DNA of 64,000 nt, taken from positions 207,501 to 271,500 of the forward strand of contig JAODUP010000435.1 in NCBI GenBank assembly GCA_025642065.1. Direction: 5' to 3'. Of this stretch, positions 36,306 to 49,832 are shown piece by piece; positions within the stretch are counted from its first letter, which is position 1; each line of letters begins with the position of its first letter. A program made the translations under genes and the position numbers. The notes below the pieces were generated by a model. The model saw nothing but the letters and a program-made list of their open reading frames with translations. It ran no database searches and was not told the DNA's origin. This stretch comes from Paralvinella palmiformis (Eukaryota > Annelida > Polychaeta > Terebellida > Alvinellidae).

Positions 36306-36416
36306 TCCTGGATTTAGTGACATTTATGGCAAGCAGCGCGGGCATATTAAAAGAAATATATAGATCCTACTTAAATGTATAATACAAATTGTTCCATCAT
36401 CGTTTCAATATTTGTG
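35816..36416. other. No gene; (ATT)n at about 36276-36305
   Basis: Unique sequence with a short ATT repeat. The minus-strand open frame at 35972-36187 has no recognisable domain. Confidence 0.5.
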
Positions 36417-36593
36417 GGTACCTCCGTGGTCTAACGGTAGCATGTTGGATCACAATCTCGGCTAGGGCAAATCTTAAGGGTGTTTCATCTTTGACTTCGA
36501 TTCATTACCTTTAGAGGTCGCTCGGCCCATTTAGCCTACCATGTGCAAAACATTGTCCGTAAAAACAATCATTATCATCATCATCATCATTAT
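36417..36593 (+). mobile_element. SINE family 1 (B-box region deleted)
   Basis: The head GTACCTCCGTGGTCTAACGG joins almost directly to the CTCGGCTAGGGC segment, so about 25 bp around the anticodon-like and B-box region is missing. The body and (ATC)n tail are intact. Confidence 0.8.
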
Positions 36594-37034
36594 CTCCACC
36601 AGTTCATAAATGAATCAACATCCGCCATTCAAGAGGTGACCCGTATATTTTGAGTTAGTGTTTGTAAATGGCCAAATACCGACACAAGTTCATCGATTGA
36701 ACTAATCAGAGCACGGTGAAAGGCAATTTCTAGATCTGACCCAATAAACGCTTGGAGTTGACTAGTCGTACAAGAGCTCAGTCTTAGTTCAGGAAACAGC
36801 TAAGAACTATCTTGTCGAATAACACGATCCTGTAAACCCGGATGAGTTATGCAATACCTAAAATCTGCTTTTTGGCATAATGACGAAGATATATGTTATT
36901 TTATGAGTATATCAACACTTGGCTGGCTTCATGTTTTAAACGGCCAATCACAGGAATCGTGAAGTGTTGCCTGTTCACAGAGACAAAGTGCTACTAGTTA
37001 TTTTCTGATTTGGATAGTACTTGAATGTAAAAAC

Positions 37035-37079
<45 letters not shown>

Positions 37080-37491
37080 AGGGATATTGAAATTTGCACT
37101 GAATGTGACTAAGAAGGGCACACATACATCAGGATCAAGTGTTCATTTATATACAGATGACTAGACGTCTTCACCTTGAAACCGGGCCACGAATGTATTA
37201 AAGCTTCTTGAATTTTCTGACGAGATCAGTGGGACCTCCTCCCATAACAGCTGAATACTAGAAACAGATATGTACCTCGGTGATTATCATCAGCGCATGT
37301 TAACGGATATGGCATAAATGAACAACCTTGTGCCATTATTTACAGATGCACATCGGCAGATTCTGATTGTTTATGATACTGTCTAGTACTTTTTATTACT
37401 TTCTTGAACCCCAATGCTTATCTCTCTTGGTCTTACGGTCGAGGGATGATCCTACAGGCAAACATTCCACATACACAGATAACATAAATTG

Positions 37492-37535
<44 letters not shown>

Positions 37536-37693
37536 ATACATACATAATCTATTTCTGTAGCTTGTGAGACCAGCTATTTGCTGTATTAAACATAATGTAT
37601 TGTATTAAAATTATACAGATTATCCATAACAGCTACTGCTTAGAAAATAGCACTGTCATCAGCGTATATTGTATAATTGTATGCAGATATATT
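36594..37693. other. No gene; (TA)n and (TG)n repeats
   Basis: (TA)n lies at about 37039-37075 and (TG)n at about 37494-37535. No coding or RNA-gene signal. Confidence 0.55.
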
Positions 37694-37706
37694 CAAAACT
37701 CGGTGG

Positions 37707-37903
37707 GGGGGTGCCTCCGTGGTCTAGCGGTAGCGTGTTGGACAACAGATCACTACCACCCGTGTTCGAATCCAGGCGTGGACATATCTCAAGGTTTGTT
37801 GTCTTTCACTTCGTCTCGTTACCTCTGGAGGTCGCCCGGCCCATTTAGCCCACCTTGTGCACAAAAGTGGCCGTAAAACATCAATCATCATCATCATCAT
37901 CAT
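37707..37903 (+). mobile_element. SINE family 1 with 13-bp target-site duplication
   Basis: One of the best-preserved copies. CAAAACTCGGTGG at 37694-37706 and CAAACCTCGGTGG at 37904-37916 (one mismatch) flank it. A box TGGTCTAGCGG and B box GTGTTCGAATCC are intact, and the tail is (ATC)n. Confidence 0.9.
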
Positions 37904-38325
37904 CAAACCTCGGTGGTATCAAACTATGTTGTATACGTTTAAATGGTCGGTTCAAATTTCAGAAGTGTTTGTGTTAGCGCGCATGTGCATCTTTTTCATG
38001 CACAGTTTTAATCTCGATATGAAACATTCTACACCCATATAATATAATTAACCCGAATTTCATATTTAGTAGAATAATTTTGGATGTTATCAGCTGCTTT
38101 GTGTCTGAAACGATATTCATAATTTACATGTAGATATTTAGATTTTCCTTATAATACCCCGACAATGGTAAGTATTTTTGAAAGTTATTTAACATTAATT
38201 TAACCTGATCATTTTTTATCTTATCTAGCTAGGGTAGTAAAGTTACTTTGGCGCTATTCAGTGTGTCTTGCAGCGCAATCGTCGCCCGACATGTCAGTCC
38301 TTAGCATTACCGTCAGGGCCAGGTT

Positions 38326-38890
38326 TTGTTCTGCAGAACTAGTGCAGGACCACACGAAATATCGGACAGTATTGCTGATTATGGAAAGCAGAATCTTGAG
38401 GTCCTCATCTCATTTTATGGTGTGGAGACAACTGTAACCCTTGTGGAGATCGCCGCAACTGCCCCTCCGGATATTGAAAGTGACAAGGCTAGAGTCGAGT
38501 GGCAAGCGTTTAAACTTGTCATGTCATCAGAATACCAGGACCACGATGCCCAGGCTATGCTAGGTAGCCTGCTGGAAAAAAAACATGCTGCCAATGCAAT
38601 GTATCCAAACATACTGTTCCTGATGCATGCAAGCCACCCTCACACTCCCAGTCTCCACAGCAACTGTGGAGAGAAGCTGTTCTGATATGAAACAGATAAA
38701 CACCCGACTGAGGAGTAGGCTTCTCCCATAATCTCTCGACGACCTGATGATGATCGCCATTGAAGGACCAAACAAGCTTCGTGATGTTTATTTCGACGCG
38801 GTGGCTGACATTTGGTACCGTCAGAAGCCGAATCGCAGACTCCAGTGGATTACCAGAGAAACACTGAAAAGGCTTGAGGCTGGAAATTAA
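38326..38890 (+). pseudogene. hAT-type transposase C-terminal fragment
   Basis: An open frame (38326-38685) is followed, after a frameshift near 38630, by the hallmark hAT dimerisation segment: LPVSTATVERSCSDMKQINT, then RLRSRLLP, an in-frame stop, SLDDLMMIAIEGP, and a tail to TAA at 38890. The (S)xATxERxFSxMKxIKTxLRxxL block is diagnostic of hAT C-termini and domesticated relatives such as the ZNF862/KIAA1586-like proteins. The frameshift, the stop and the missing N-terminus mark it as dead. Confidence 0.75.
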
Positions 38891-39520
38891 CATTTTGGCA
38901 AAGGCTGTGTTCTAATTCGTATCCCGGTTCTATAATTGCCCTAAGCTACTAGTGTATGAGGACTGAATATTGTCTGTTCACTAATGTATCCATTTGACTT
39001 TTTGAAAAAACCGACAGAAAACCTTTGAGGGTACGGATCCGTACCCTCAAACATTTGAGTGTACGGAATTTTACCCATTTTACCTTTATTATCAGGCACA
39101 AAACCTGATAGTATATGTATAAGTTGTGGCACACGGAACGATGAGGGACAAATTGAGTAGTATTCCGACACACCTATTACTATACGTACATTACTCAAGT
39201 TTGATTTGACTTAGAAATGCGTTAACTCCAGTAATTGTAATAATTGGGTAGTAATGTTATTTAGTTATACCCAAAAACAATTCTAAATATAACAGTGTAG
39301 TCTTCAGTTAAGAGGTGGTTGATTCGACATAAACATGCCAGTGCAACATGATAATGAATATTGAAATTAATAAGGGAGAACACGGTCGAGATACCAACTA
39401 AAAGACACGCGGATCATCTTGACTACGGTCGAAGTAACTAGATCCAGACTGAGACACGTTGACTTTATTCTTCTTCTTATCCTATTCGTCATCAGTTGGA
39501 CACAAGGTTACAAAGACAAT

Positions 39521-39637
39521 GTAATTGTTGTAGTAGTTTCTGTAACAGACCTTTTAAATGTAATTGTTGTAGTAGTTTCTGTAACAGACCTTTTAAATGT
39601 AATTGTTGTAGTAGGTTCTGTAGGGGCCTTTTTCAAT
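39521..39637. repeat. 39-bp tandem repeat, three units
   Basis: Two identical 39-bp units and a third diverged one; each begins GTAATTGTTGTAGTAG. One frame gives a Cys-rich 13-residue repeat (CNCCSSFCNRPFK) within the open frame 39496-39834, but there is no other sign of coding. The sequence downstream, to about 39834, has the look of an interspersed repeat that I could not classify. Confidence 0.85.
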
Positions 39638-39834
39638 GGATGGGGTTGATAGCCCAACGCCCAACTCCCAACATGGAGGACCAGGTCCTGGGTTTTGTCT
39701 GGTCACTCCTCGGACACCTGCCTGCCTTGGTTAATCTTGCCAGGGGCTTAAACCCACACCTGTATAGCTTCCAGAGTCTTGGAGACACGCAAGCCCTCTC
39801 GCCATGGGCAAGGTACCAGCACAAACGGGGTTGA

Positions 39835-42245
39835 CTTGATTACCGAGATGCACTTCTTTCTGTTTTATGTTGGCGTACACACACAATACTTTTACTGATC
39901 ATGTTTAAATTATCATTTAATTTCCTCACGAACCAATCTATAGGACGTATTTAGTCGGCCTATAGTTACAAATATTAAATTCAGAAGCGCGAATTTGTAT
40001 GTCCAACCCACAAAGGAAAGCGCATGTATTCTGTTCTCAGTTCGTAAAAACAAATCGCATAATGGGTAACCTTTTCTCAAACCTATTTGTAAGAAGCCAT
40101 CATTTTCCAATTGTCTAATTCAAACATATAATACATATAGACATATCTACGTTTCGTGCCAATTAATTACTATATAGCAAACTGACAATAGGTTATGCTG
40201 TCTAAGTTTATACAGCTTACTTTTGTAATACATATATGTACAGTGTTCCTGGTGTGCAAGACCAGAATGGGTTCCACAGTCTGGTTTATTCGCCTATATT
40301 AGACTACCACATATTTTCGAGTTTTGTAACATAACAACACTATTGACTGTGATCAAAATGAACAACCATAATAATAATGATCCCTCTATATATCTGGTTT
40401 TGTTGACAATAAATCAAAAACAATTTATATGCCAAAAGGTTGTTGAGGTTGACTTTCTACTTTTTATAGGGCAGTCTCCATTATTTTTACAGTTCAGCCA
40501 GATTGGGTAGTGGTTAGTGGTTAGTGATATTAAACCCTGGTCAAGTATTAGCCTATACATAGTTGGAGGTGAACGCAGTCAGAGATTGACCTGAATGAAA
40601 AAGACATGAACACGTTTTGGATGATTGAAGTTGCTTGCTTTAATCTTGTTGTTGTTAGAGCTCAGTTTTCAACAGCACACTTTAAGTTGATAGAAATCAC
40701 TACCATAACGGCTTATGATTATCTGATGAGATACTTATTAAATGAGTGAGTTTGCTGAGTTAACTCACTTATACAATGACCCACACTATATATCTGACGT
40801 CATCCAGAAACATTTATGAGCCAATTCTTTCCAATAAATATTTCGAAACATAATCACGTTGACACTCTTTTTTTGACCATTTTTATTGTTTCATTTCCTG
40901 ATTTTGTTGCAAACATTAATATATCTGTGCTCAGCAAATGAATCACATTCTCAAAGTTTGTCTCTAATCTGTCTCTTTCCAACTATTGATCAAGTTATTT
41001 ATGAGACATTTCAGCAAGTAACTCAATCATTTATCATTGACCTAACACATTTACAAGGTAGGCCGAGTTGTTTTAGGATGGGAAGCGAATTGTTTAGCCA
41101 TGACTTAATTAATATGGGCTGAGTTGTCACTTAAGCTGTGTTTTCTAGTAGTATATGTTTCCAGTGTATTTAAAAAAATGAAGGCATGATTTCCTGTTTA
41201 TATTATATCATGTCTATTCTTAAATGTATGATATCTCATGGGAACTACCATGTTGTGTATATATATATATATATATATTTAAAAATTATTTTAATTTTAA
41301 AGCATGCCATTATTTTCTTAATATTTTCTTGTGTGTACTTTTATGAAAGTCTTTAAGACGAAGTCAGTACTAACAGGATGATTAATTAACTGTCTGCTTA
41401 TTATGCATTAATGGTCCTTTTTTGTTTTCCAGTGATAAAATATAATAATATTCAAAGCTGAGCTCTTTGAAAGAAACTTTCCTTTGGCCCAATATCAGAT
41501 AACTTAGCTCAAAGCCATTCGTCTTGCCCTAGGCTGTGCTGTCCTGATAATATGGCTGGGACCCTCATATCTTGGTCTTTAAAGTATTTATTTTAAATGA
41601 ATCCAGAACGTTAAAGCTGGCCAAAAAGTATATCTACTGTATAACCAGGTGATACTTGTATACTGGTTGTAACACATTATATTTTATGATTGGCATAACA
41701 ATTTGTTATTGCCACCTTTGGTCGCTAGATGGATCCACCATGAATATAGTTGTCTATCAAATGCCGTATGTGGTAAGGCAGTACAGCTCAAACGCTTTCC
41801 TGTTTCAGATTGTGTATTTTTCTTTTGGGTCAAATGAATTGAGTGATATTTAATGCAGTTGGCTCAATTTGATTATTTGTATTTCATTTATGCTGTAAGC
41901 GGTATCTATATATTATTGTAGCTTGTATATGTGATGGGTAGTGATTGGTTTATTACTCAAATATATGTCCCATTTTGTTCCTGTTATTGTTGGCCTAGGC
42001 CCAATCCTAGTTACTATATTCACAAAGAACTCTGTTTATAGAATTCAAGGTAGGTTATGTGGGTAAAATAACGTATGGTGTGTATATCCTTTATAGGTGT
42101 ACATAAATATATACATTCGGATTAGATGCTAACGGTGCCTGGTAGCTTCATTGTTTTTATTCTAATGATGTCATTTTTGCGACAGCTCATAGTATTATCA
42201 CTTTGATTTATGATTTTATAACGATATTAATTACTATCGGTATTC
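39835..42245. other. Intergenic, AT-rich; no gene
   Basis: No exon or repeat family recognised. A (TA)n tract lies at about 41258-41280. Open frames are short and without domains. Confidence 0.55.
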
Positions 42246-42258
42246 TATAACGCTAAAT

Positions 42259-42444
42259 GGGCCTCCGTGGCCTAGCGTTAGCGTGCTGGACCACATATCA
42301 CTACCACCCGTGTGCGAATCCCGGCGTGGGCATATCTGAAGGTTGTTTCGTGTTTGACTTCGCCTGATTACCTTTGGAGGTCGCTCGGCCCATTTAGCCT
42401 ACCAGGTGCACAAAAGTGGCCGTACGACATCAATCATCACCATT
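42259..42444 (+). mobile_element. SINE family 1 with perfect 13-bp target-site duplication
   Basis: TATAACGCTAAAT lies at 42246-42258 and 42445-42457, precisely flanking a full copy from GGCCTCCGTGG to CATCAATCATCACCATT. This fixes the ends of the family. Confidence 0.93.
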
Positions 42445-42457
42445 TATAACGCTAAAT

Positions 42458-43436
42458 ATTAAGGAATCTAGGCGACTTGGATGTATATTTACCTTAATGG
42501 TAATCATGTACATGTACAATATTATCAGTTATAGGATCGATTTCGTCGTCATTTGGTTTTGCACCTAGTAGCGTGTTGGATGTGTATAAACCTGTCAAAC
42601 TTCAAGCTACCTGCGTCTTTCTAAATTGTGCATGGGATTTATAAAATTACGTTTTAATTTAACTGGATTGTACTAAATACAATTTAATCACACCATTTTA
42701 TTAAATTAGTGGAGGTAATTAATTAAAACACATTAAATATGTTAGTGTTCCTAATATAATAAACTTTGAGAAGTTAGGGACATAGCTGCGAATGAGTATA
42801 TGCTTATATCGTAACATAGCAGGATGAAAAATATACTTAAATATAAATAAAAACATTATATATTCTGATAAACATTTTTCTCTGGAATATGGTGGTTATT
42901 GGTCATGGACTTTTAGAATGACAGCCCTGATATATATATATATATATATATATATTATACCTTAATGACAAATTATGAATCTCGTCGAAAGCTCACAGTT
43001 GTCAGGATATACTATCGTGTGAGTGTGAGTTTATGAAGGCAAATTAATTTACAGACAACAATTAAATTGAACGCTGGTCAATAAGCTATTTATATTTAGT
43101 ATTACAAATGTTTATTTCACAGGTATTTACCAACGTTAAAATGTAAACATCAAATCAGTTGAACGCATCATCTTGTTCCCTTTTTGGAGATCTATTCGAT
43201 TTCATTGTCAACAGAGACACCAAGGTCGACAACTTCTTCATTCAGTGATAGATCAATGGAACACAAATAACCTACGTCTAGGCCCTCAGGTCTTTTGGCA
43301 ATCTTCAGCCAACGATACATGATGGCGTCTTGGAGGTTCACGACATAATGCTGGTAATATCTTCACAAATATGGCATAATGTTTCACAATGTTTTTCTTG
43401 TGGGACTAGAATATCAACAATTAATAAACGTATATT
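42458..43436. other. No gene; (TA)n at about 42930-42955
   Basis: AT-rich intergenic sequence with nothing else recognised. Confidence 0.5.
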
Positions 43437-43498
43437 TGTTTTGTTGTTCGGGAAAAAATCCCCAAGCTGTCGCTTATTCGGCACAGCCTCTATATTGG
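43437..43498 (-). mobile_element. SINE family 2, 3' fragment
   Basis: It shares TTGTTGTTCGGGA, ATCCCCA and GCTGTCGCTTATTCGGCACA with the full copy at 32752-33077. Only the 3' end of the element is present. Confidence 0.75.
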
Positions 43499-45423
43499 AT
43501 ATAGACGTATGAAATGTACACCTTATATATATATATACACGCGTATCTGCGTTTAATCGCAATTTGTGAAAATGTAGCATTTTGCATGAGGTTCAATAAG
43601 AGTCCACGAATACCAAATTGTCAATGTTTCCATTTTGAAACTGTTAGTGAATTACGTCAGACAACCAGTCAAAAAGCTGAATTACATAATGTTGACACTT
43701 TCCAAGAATGTTTATAATGAACTTTGATATTTCAATTGGATTATTGACTATTCACCATTCATGCTCCATCCGACTTCCTTTGAAAGTGGTGCATGGTTGA
43801 ATAAGAATCAGTAAGCCTGTGTGTGACCGAGTATTTGCTTATGGTATGAAGTACAATAAATTCCGTTAATTTAATTAGAAATTTATATCATGTTAAAATG
43901 ATATTTGTGATTAATGACCCTGGTATTATATTCAAATACATTTGGGTAATATTGCATTTGATTACACTTGTATTTATTTTGTTAATTAGTTGTATTACAG
44001 GTTTAACAAACAAATGAAGAAGAAAATAAAAGAGGATAGAAACACCGATGTTTACATATATATCATGGTTATACAGATTTTCAAAGGTATATATGAAGAA
44101 ACGATTGACTTATCAAACAATAACCTGTGTTATATTTCTATAATCACTTTTACCTTTGCTGATAATTGAAAAATGATCAGGATTTGTTAGGCCACCAAGA
44201 TCACTCGTTTGGTATATTATATTCGAATGATTACTTTGTTACTTATGTTTTAAGCAGGTTAAATGAATTTTTCAGTTGGGGGGGGGGGGGATTTCATTCT
44301 GGTAAATTTAACCTCTATGGTTAGGTATGTTTATGCTTAGCTGGTTGACTAAACACAAATTCATGTTTTGGTTATATTATGTCTGTTTTCTTTTAATCAT
44401 TTGGTGGTAAACTATGTATGAAAAATAGTTTAATCCAGCTTAGCGTGAAATGAAATGTGATCTTTTAGTATTTTAGTCCAGGTGAGGTAGAATAAACTTC
44501 TCAACAATGAAGAGAATAAATATGTTTTCTTTTAATTCTCAGAATATTTTATACATATCATGTTGCAGGTTGTCCTACTGACAGGAGGTAAGTATTAATT
44601 AGTTACGGGTAGATATGCACTTAATTCCAACTAGTTCAACATACAACGTATTGAGTTGTAGGACGATTGAATTACTTAATTTAGCCTCATCCTAAAAATA
44701 TAATTTAATGATTAATTATATATTGTATTAAAATATCTCTGAGAAATAGCTAAACAGAACAAATTATATCTACCAAACAATCCAGACAGAATGTAAAAAC
44801 ATAATTATTTAATATGACTTAATTATATTTCACATGCTATAATTTAATTATGCCTTGGAATAAAACTTCTAAAATTAACGCTTATATACCCTTCAAGGTT
44901 AAAGTGGCTAACCATCAGGTGACACGTTTTCAAAAGTTTCCCACTTCAGACAAATATACCAAATTATGAATTATATCTCAAACCTGGTTTAATGTATATC
45001 CAGAGATTAACTACGTGTTGTGTCCTAATATTGGAGATGTTCTATCAATTTATAGTAATCAGGAGACTAATTGATGCTTCTCATAGTTAGATTACAATTA
45101 AAATTAGCGAGTCAAACAATCACGCAGTCTTTATTTATTAACGATCCTTTCGGGCCAAGTTTGACACATCAGTTGAAAATCATTAAAGGACTTCACATAA
45201 GACACCTACTGAACTATTACTGACTAGATTATTTAACTTTCCCGGAAATCTTTGTTATCACTGTCGAAGCTATTGAATTATCTTTAATATTACTGTTAAT
45301 TTCTTTAGCCTCTGAAAATAACGGAAAAGTCTTCAAATGCTAATGTAATTGTTTCTTCAAGACGCTTGGATTTTAATTTTAAGAAAATGGGGCTTTCGTT
45401 TGATGAGTATTCAATATTTGTTG

Positions 45424-45475
<52 letters not shown>

Positions 45476-46559
45476 CCAATTAAACGAAATACAATCCCAG
45501 TATTCTTCATTTTTCAAGGATTAACCTGTTTAAGAGGTGAAAAATAGGAGAAGCCTCACTCACTCATTTATTCGCCTATCCAGAAATGTCTAACCGTCTT
45601 AGTGTTAGACAATTAGCTGGCTTTATGCACTTCATTCATCTGTTTTACAGTTTAGCATTTACTCTAATTTACATTGAGACATTCACATATCTGTGCACAT
45701 TTATAATTGAATATTATCATTTAATCTATACACACGCATAAATATACGCAGGTGATAACATTTATGTTATGGCTGAGCTAATTGAAACTATTCAAAACGT
45801 GTATCACTCCATAGCAAACAAGACATTTAATTTAATTAGTTTCCAAGAATCCCAATTGTAGAGTGGAAAGAACAGGTAAACAAAAAGACGTGCAATGAAA
45901 ATAAAATACATGTAAATATCCGTATTGAAAAAAAAAAAAACATTTGGATCCCAGATCTATTTCGTTCAAGATGGGAGGTCAATCAGGACAATATTTATCG
46001 CTAGAATGAAAAATGACTAAAGCTCACAATCCTTAAGGCTACACTCTACTCCAGTGTGTCACCGCCCTCTCAGTTAGGCCATAACTGACGACATGGTAGA
46101 CATAGGCCAACATCAGTCAGTGCGAGATAGCAGTAATACAAAGCTATTCGACAACGAGTAAAATGACTAGTCTTAGACTCTTTCGGGTCGGCAGTCATTT
46201 AGGTCGTTGGCTGGCCGCTTTCCATAATTCGTTGGCCACTTTCTTTATTGCAGCGTTTCTCAATTAATCGTTTTCACGAAGCGAGGATTTGTTCGGGGTC
46301 ATTGGTTTAAATATTAACTTCGTGGCAGTTTAGGGACGATTTCTCGTTAATCTTAGAGTCGAATTTTAACATTAGGACAATTTCCTTTCATTTTGATACG
46401 ATCGATTAATTTATTCCTTCTGAACCAAAGTAAGACAAACACTTTCGGATTACTTGGAATTGTTCTGATACGTTAAGAGCGGCGTGAACAAATTGAGTGA
46501 CGGGGATAGAATATAATTCAAATAAAAGACACTCTCGTTGTTAATAATCTATGGGCCGA
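43499..46559. other. Intergenic, AT-rich; no gene
   Basis: (TA)n at about 45428-45472 and a G-run at 44279-44290. No domain-bearing frame found. Confidence 0.55.
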
Positions 46560-47900
46560 ACTCGGACTGCATCGCCACGTTTAAATGATAGCAAATCCAT
46601 TTATCTGTGAAAGCAAACCGGAATAGGTGTGTTTTAAGAAGAGATTTAAAATTTCAAGAGACGACGCATTTCGAATATTTGCCGGCAACCTATTCCATAA
46701 AGTGGGGGCTGCAACACAAAACGCACAACCACCATATGACTTGATCCGAGACACTGGAACCTGCAATAGTATCTAACTGGATGACCTGAGTTTTCGGGAT
46801 GACTTTCTAATGAACACCAGTTCACACAGGTATTCTGGCTCCATATCATTAATGGATTTATAAGTTATTAAAATAATATTGAAATGGATATGCTGTGATA
46901 TGATCATAGTTTCGAGTATTTGTCACTATGCGAGCTGCACTATCCTGAATGGAGTATGTAAGCTTTTCTCCGAAATATTCATTTGCTTTTGGGCCGTTGA
47001 AAAACAAATTTGTGGCCAATTGCTTTTGGTATTCCGAGCCTACTCGAAAAGTGGGGTCCAGTTCAGCTTTCATCGGCTCCGATTTTACTTTCCGGATTTC
47101 CTCTGTATAACACAAAGTTTATGGCCTTAAGATTATCATAACTGTTTATAGTGGAATGTGATTTTCAACCAAAACCTTGATATCAGAATTATATACTTCC
47201 AAGAGGTCATTTATTGTACCGCTCGTATTCAGGAGAGTGATAAATGATTGAATATTATTGATGAAATATTGCAAAACCCAGCGGGAAGTGAAATCCTTTA
47301 TGATAATCCGTACCTTAGCAAGTAATAACGACATCTGGTGTTTGGCCATGGATGGGGGTCACGCCAGTCATATGTTGTACAAGACCATAAACATCAAATT
47401 GCCCTGAAATTCAATGAAAAAGTATGTCCCCAGCATCATTAAATTGAAAGTTAAAACCCCCCGTAATAATGACCTCTCGGGGTATGATTTTTAGTCGATA
47501 GCTAAGTTGATCACACATTAATACGGCCATTTTGTCTAGAGAGTGGAGGATAATGCGTCGTACATATCTTCACCTGACTCTTTCCAGCATTCAGTGAACA
47601 TTCCATGCGTTCCAAATCTGCATAAATATCGTTGTTGAAGGAATGAATCGCCTCTACGCCTTTTTAACAGAACCGGCACATCACCATCGCGCCTATCTGA
47701 TCATTGGACAACACAACGGCATCGAATGAAGTACCCAGCCAAGTTTCTGTTATAGCCAGAATATATATATGGTATAATATGTGACACGCCTCTCGCTATT
47801 TTAATACCATGAAAATCTGAGTGAATTAAACGGCTATATCGTGGAAGGTAGAGCTACGCTACCCATTAACGATAAGGAGGAAGTTGTACACTAATGTCCG
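46560..47900 (-). pseudogene. Internally deleted LINE (endonuclease and C-terminal tail), CR1/L2-like
   Basis: Read on the minus strand in several frames: LAITETWLGTSFDAVVLSND (about 47770-47710) and a GVLTFNLMMLG block matching GDFNFHLND of AP-type endonucleases; further on, KHQMSLLL and VYNSDIKVLVENHIPL (linker before the reverse transcriptase); then IQDSAARIVTNTRNYDHITA and finally RIKSYGGCAFCVAAPTLWNR with LPANIR, the classic LINE C-terminal block. The reverse-transcriptase palm is missing, and there are many stops and frameshifts. The element is dead and was deleted internally after or during insertion. Confidence 0.75.
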
Positions 47901-49200
47901 AGGTAAAACCGATGCCTCGTCCCAAACACACCACGGAGAACGTCAAGCGCATGCGCATTAGTCTTTGTTGCACAGGGATGGTCACAGTATATCTCACTAG
48001 TAATCATCACTACTGAAAGTTTGTACTTAATTTCAGCCCTCGATAGATCTATAACTGTTGACGACAGTGAGTACGTTACCGGTTACGATTGACCAGTGAA
48101 TGATCCACATAGAAACGATTTCAGATATATTTTAAATTCGTTCGTTATATTTACTCGATGAAACATGTTCCTTTCTGATTCCTTTCGAGGTTTGTGCAAC
48201 TAACGATAGAACATAAAGTTATCATTTTGAACTACTAAAAGATCCCCTGGATCTCTTCTACCCGGATCCGAGCTTGTGATCTATTTGCTGTCAATTCAGT
48301 GCCAACTCGTGGATTAGCTTTCTTCACGTCATTGAGGCCACAAACTCAATTATCAAAAATGGAGATCAGTATGGTTATCGCACTCTTTAGTTGAATTCTT
48401 CTATACTTAAGAAAACTAACAACAATTGAGTTTTACATTAATAAATATGTTAATTGATAACAGTATGTTATTAAATAGAGACCTCAATTAATTAAAGAAT
48501 TAAGTCAGGGTAGTTACCAATATCAAAAACGGCCGACTGTAGGCATAAAGCAGCGTTATTTTCTGATTTATTGACAGTTAATTCTCGCCCAGTATATATC
48601 CTGAGATTTCTACCGGCGATTTATAGATCCATTATTACTATTGCTGATATTATGTAAGTACATATAGTCAAAGTTCTGTAGGTATTCCAACATACACTGT
48701 TTAATATATTCAAAAAACTAAAAACGTGCCCAGTTCATTAAGGCAATATGTGTTAAGCCTATCAGCAAGATATTGCGTTGTTAAGCAAACCGACGATTTC
48801 ATACAATTCAATCGGCCTATATTTAGGTAAGAAACAACCTTACGTTTTGCTCATATAGACATGTATGGAAATCATCCAGGTGCCAGTGAACCTGCCTAAA
48901 TATACTCCCCTTCCGCATGTATGCCCTTACGTTGTGATTGGCTTATGGATTAGTGATTTTATTATCCTCGGTACTAGTTATTCCAGTTCACATACCTTTG
49001 TTGAGCAAGTGCATTTTCAAAGAGGTCCTGTGGTACAACACGATCCATCCTTGGAACTCTCGAGAATAAGCAATCTCTTTGATACACGAATCTTATCGCT
49101 AGCCGTCGAGTTATTTTCACATCAAAAGGTAAAAAACATGAAATGGAAAATCACGTTTACTGCAAAATAAAGGTGTGTTTGCGGGCGTGTGTATGTGTGG
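47901..49200. other. No gene recognised
   Basis: Unique AT-rich sequence. The open frame 48865-49170 (+, 101 codons) has no recognisable domain and looks fortuitous. Confidence 0.5.
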
Positions 49201-49679
49201 TACACTCTTAAAACAAATGGTTCTACAATGAACCATTAAGGGTATTTCGACGTGGCTTAAATAGGGAACCCTTAATGGTTGTTCATGAAGAACCCTTTGA
49301 ATAGCTTTAATATTAGAGTTCTTCGTGAAGAACCTTTCAAGAACCATTTGTAGAGAAAGGGGTTCTTCCCAGGGAACCCTAATGTCATGAAAAGGTTCTT
49401 CAAGAAGAACCTTATTTGAGGTTGCGGTTCTTGGGAAGAACCCTCATACATGTCAGTGTAGGTAAACAAACAAGAAAACAGGAAACAATGTTTAATATTG
49501 ATTGATTTAACATTTGTGTAATCCAAAATATCAAATTCATTCATGTTGTTATCATCATTCACCTTCTACAATAGTTGTTTCATTCTCAACACTGTTGTTG
49601 ATAGTTTGCTCTCCTCAATATTGAGAATGCAATGCAATTCTCTATAAATATAAGCGAGTTCTCCAATTTTTGGGGGATA

Positions 49680-49832
49680 TTAAATCCCATACACAAAGTA
49701 AGCAGCCATCTGCAATGTCACAGCATCTCGAAACAATGATATTCTGTCCATGCGTATGGCTGTGCCCTTGTCCACCAGAGGGCTTGTTGCCACTCTTTCT
49801 AATGCTATGGAGGGGCTGGGTTGCACAATCTG
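49680..49832 (-). CDS. Candidate last exon inside the 3.1-kb element
   Basis: After acceptor TTTGGCAG the frame reads QIVQPSPSIALERVATSPLV, DKGTAIRMDRISLFRDAVTL and QMAAYFVYGI, then TAA. The composition and hydrophobic pattern look like a real protein. The family is not recognised. Confidence 0.4.
   Translation of the reverse strand, partial: QIVQPSPSIALERVATSPLVDKGTAIRMDRISLFRDAVTLQMAAYFVYGI

Noticed and set aside
37705..37780. tRNA-like sequences with intact A and B boxes (here and in other SINE heads)
   Set aside because: They are heads of SINEs followed by the family body and target-site duplications. No clean cloverleaf with acceptor-stem pairing was found, so no tRNA gene is called.
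48865..49170. 101-codon plus-strand open frame
   Set aside because: No domain, no coding-like composition and no splice or promoter context; probably chance.
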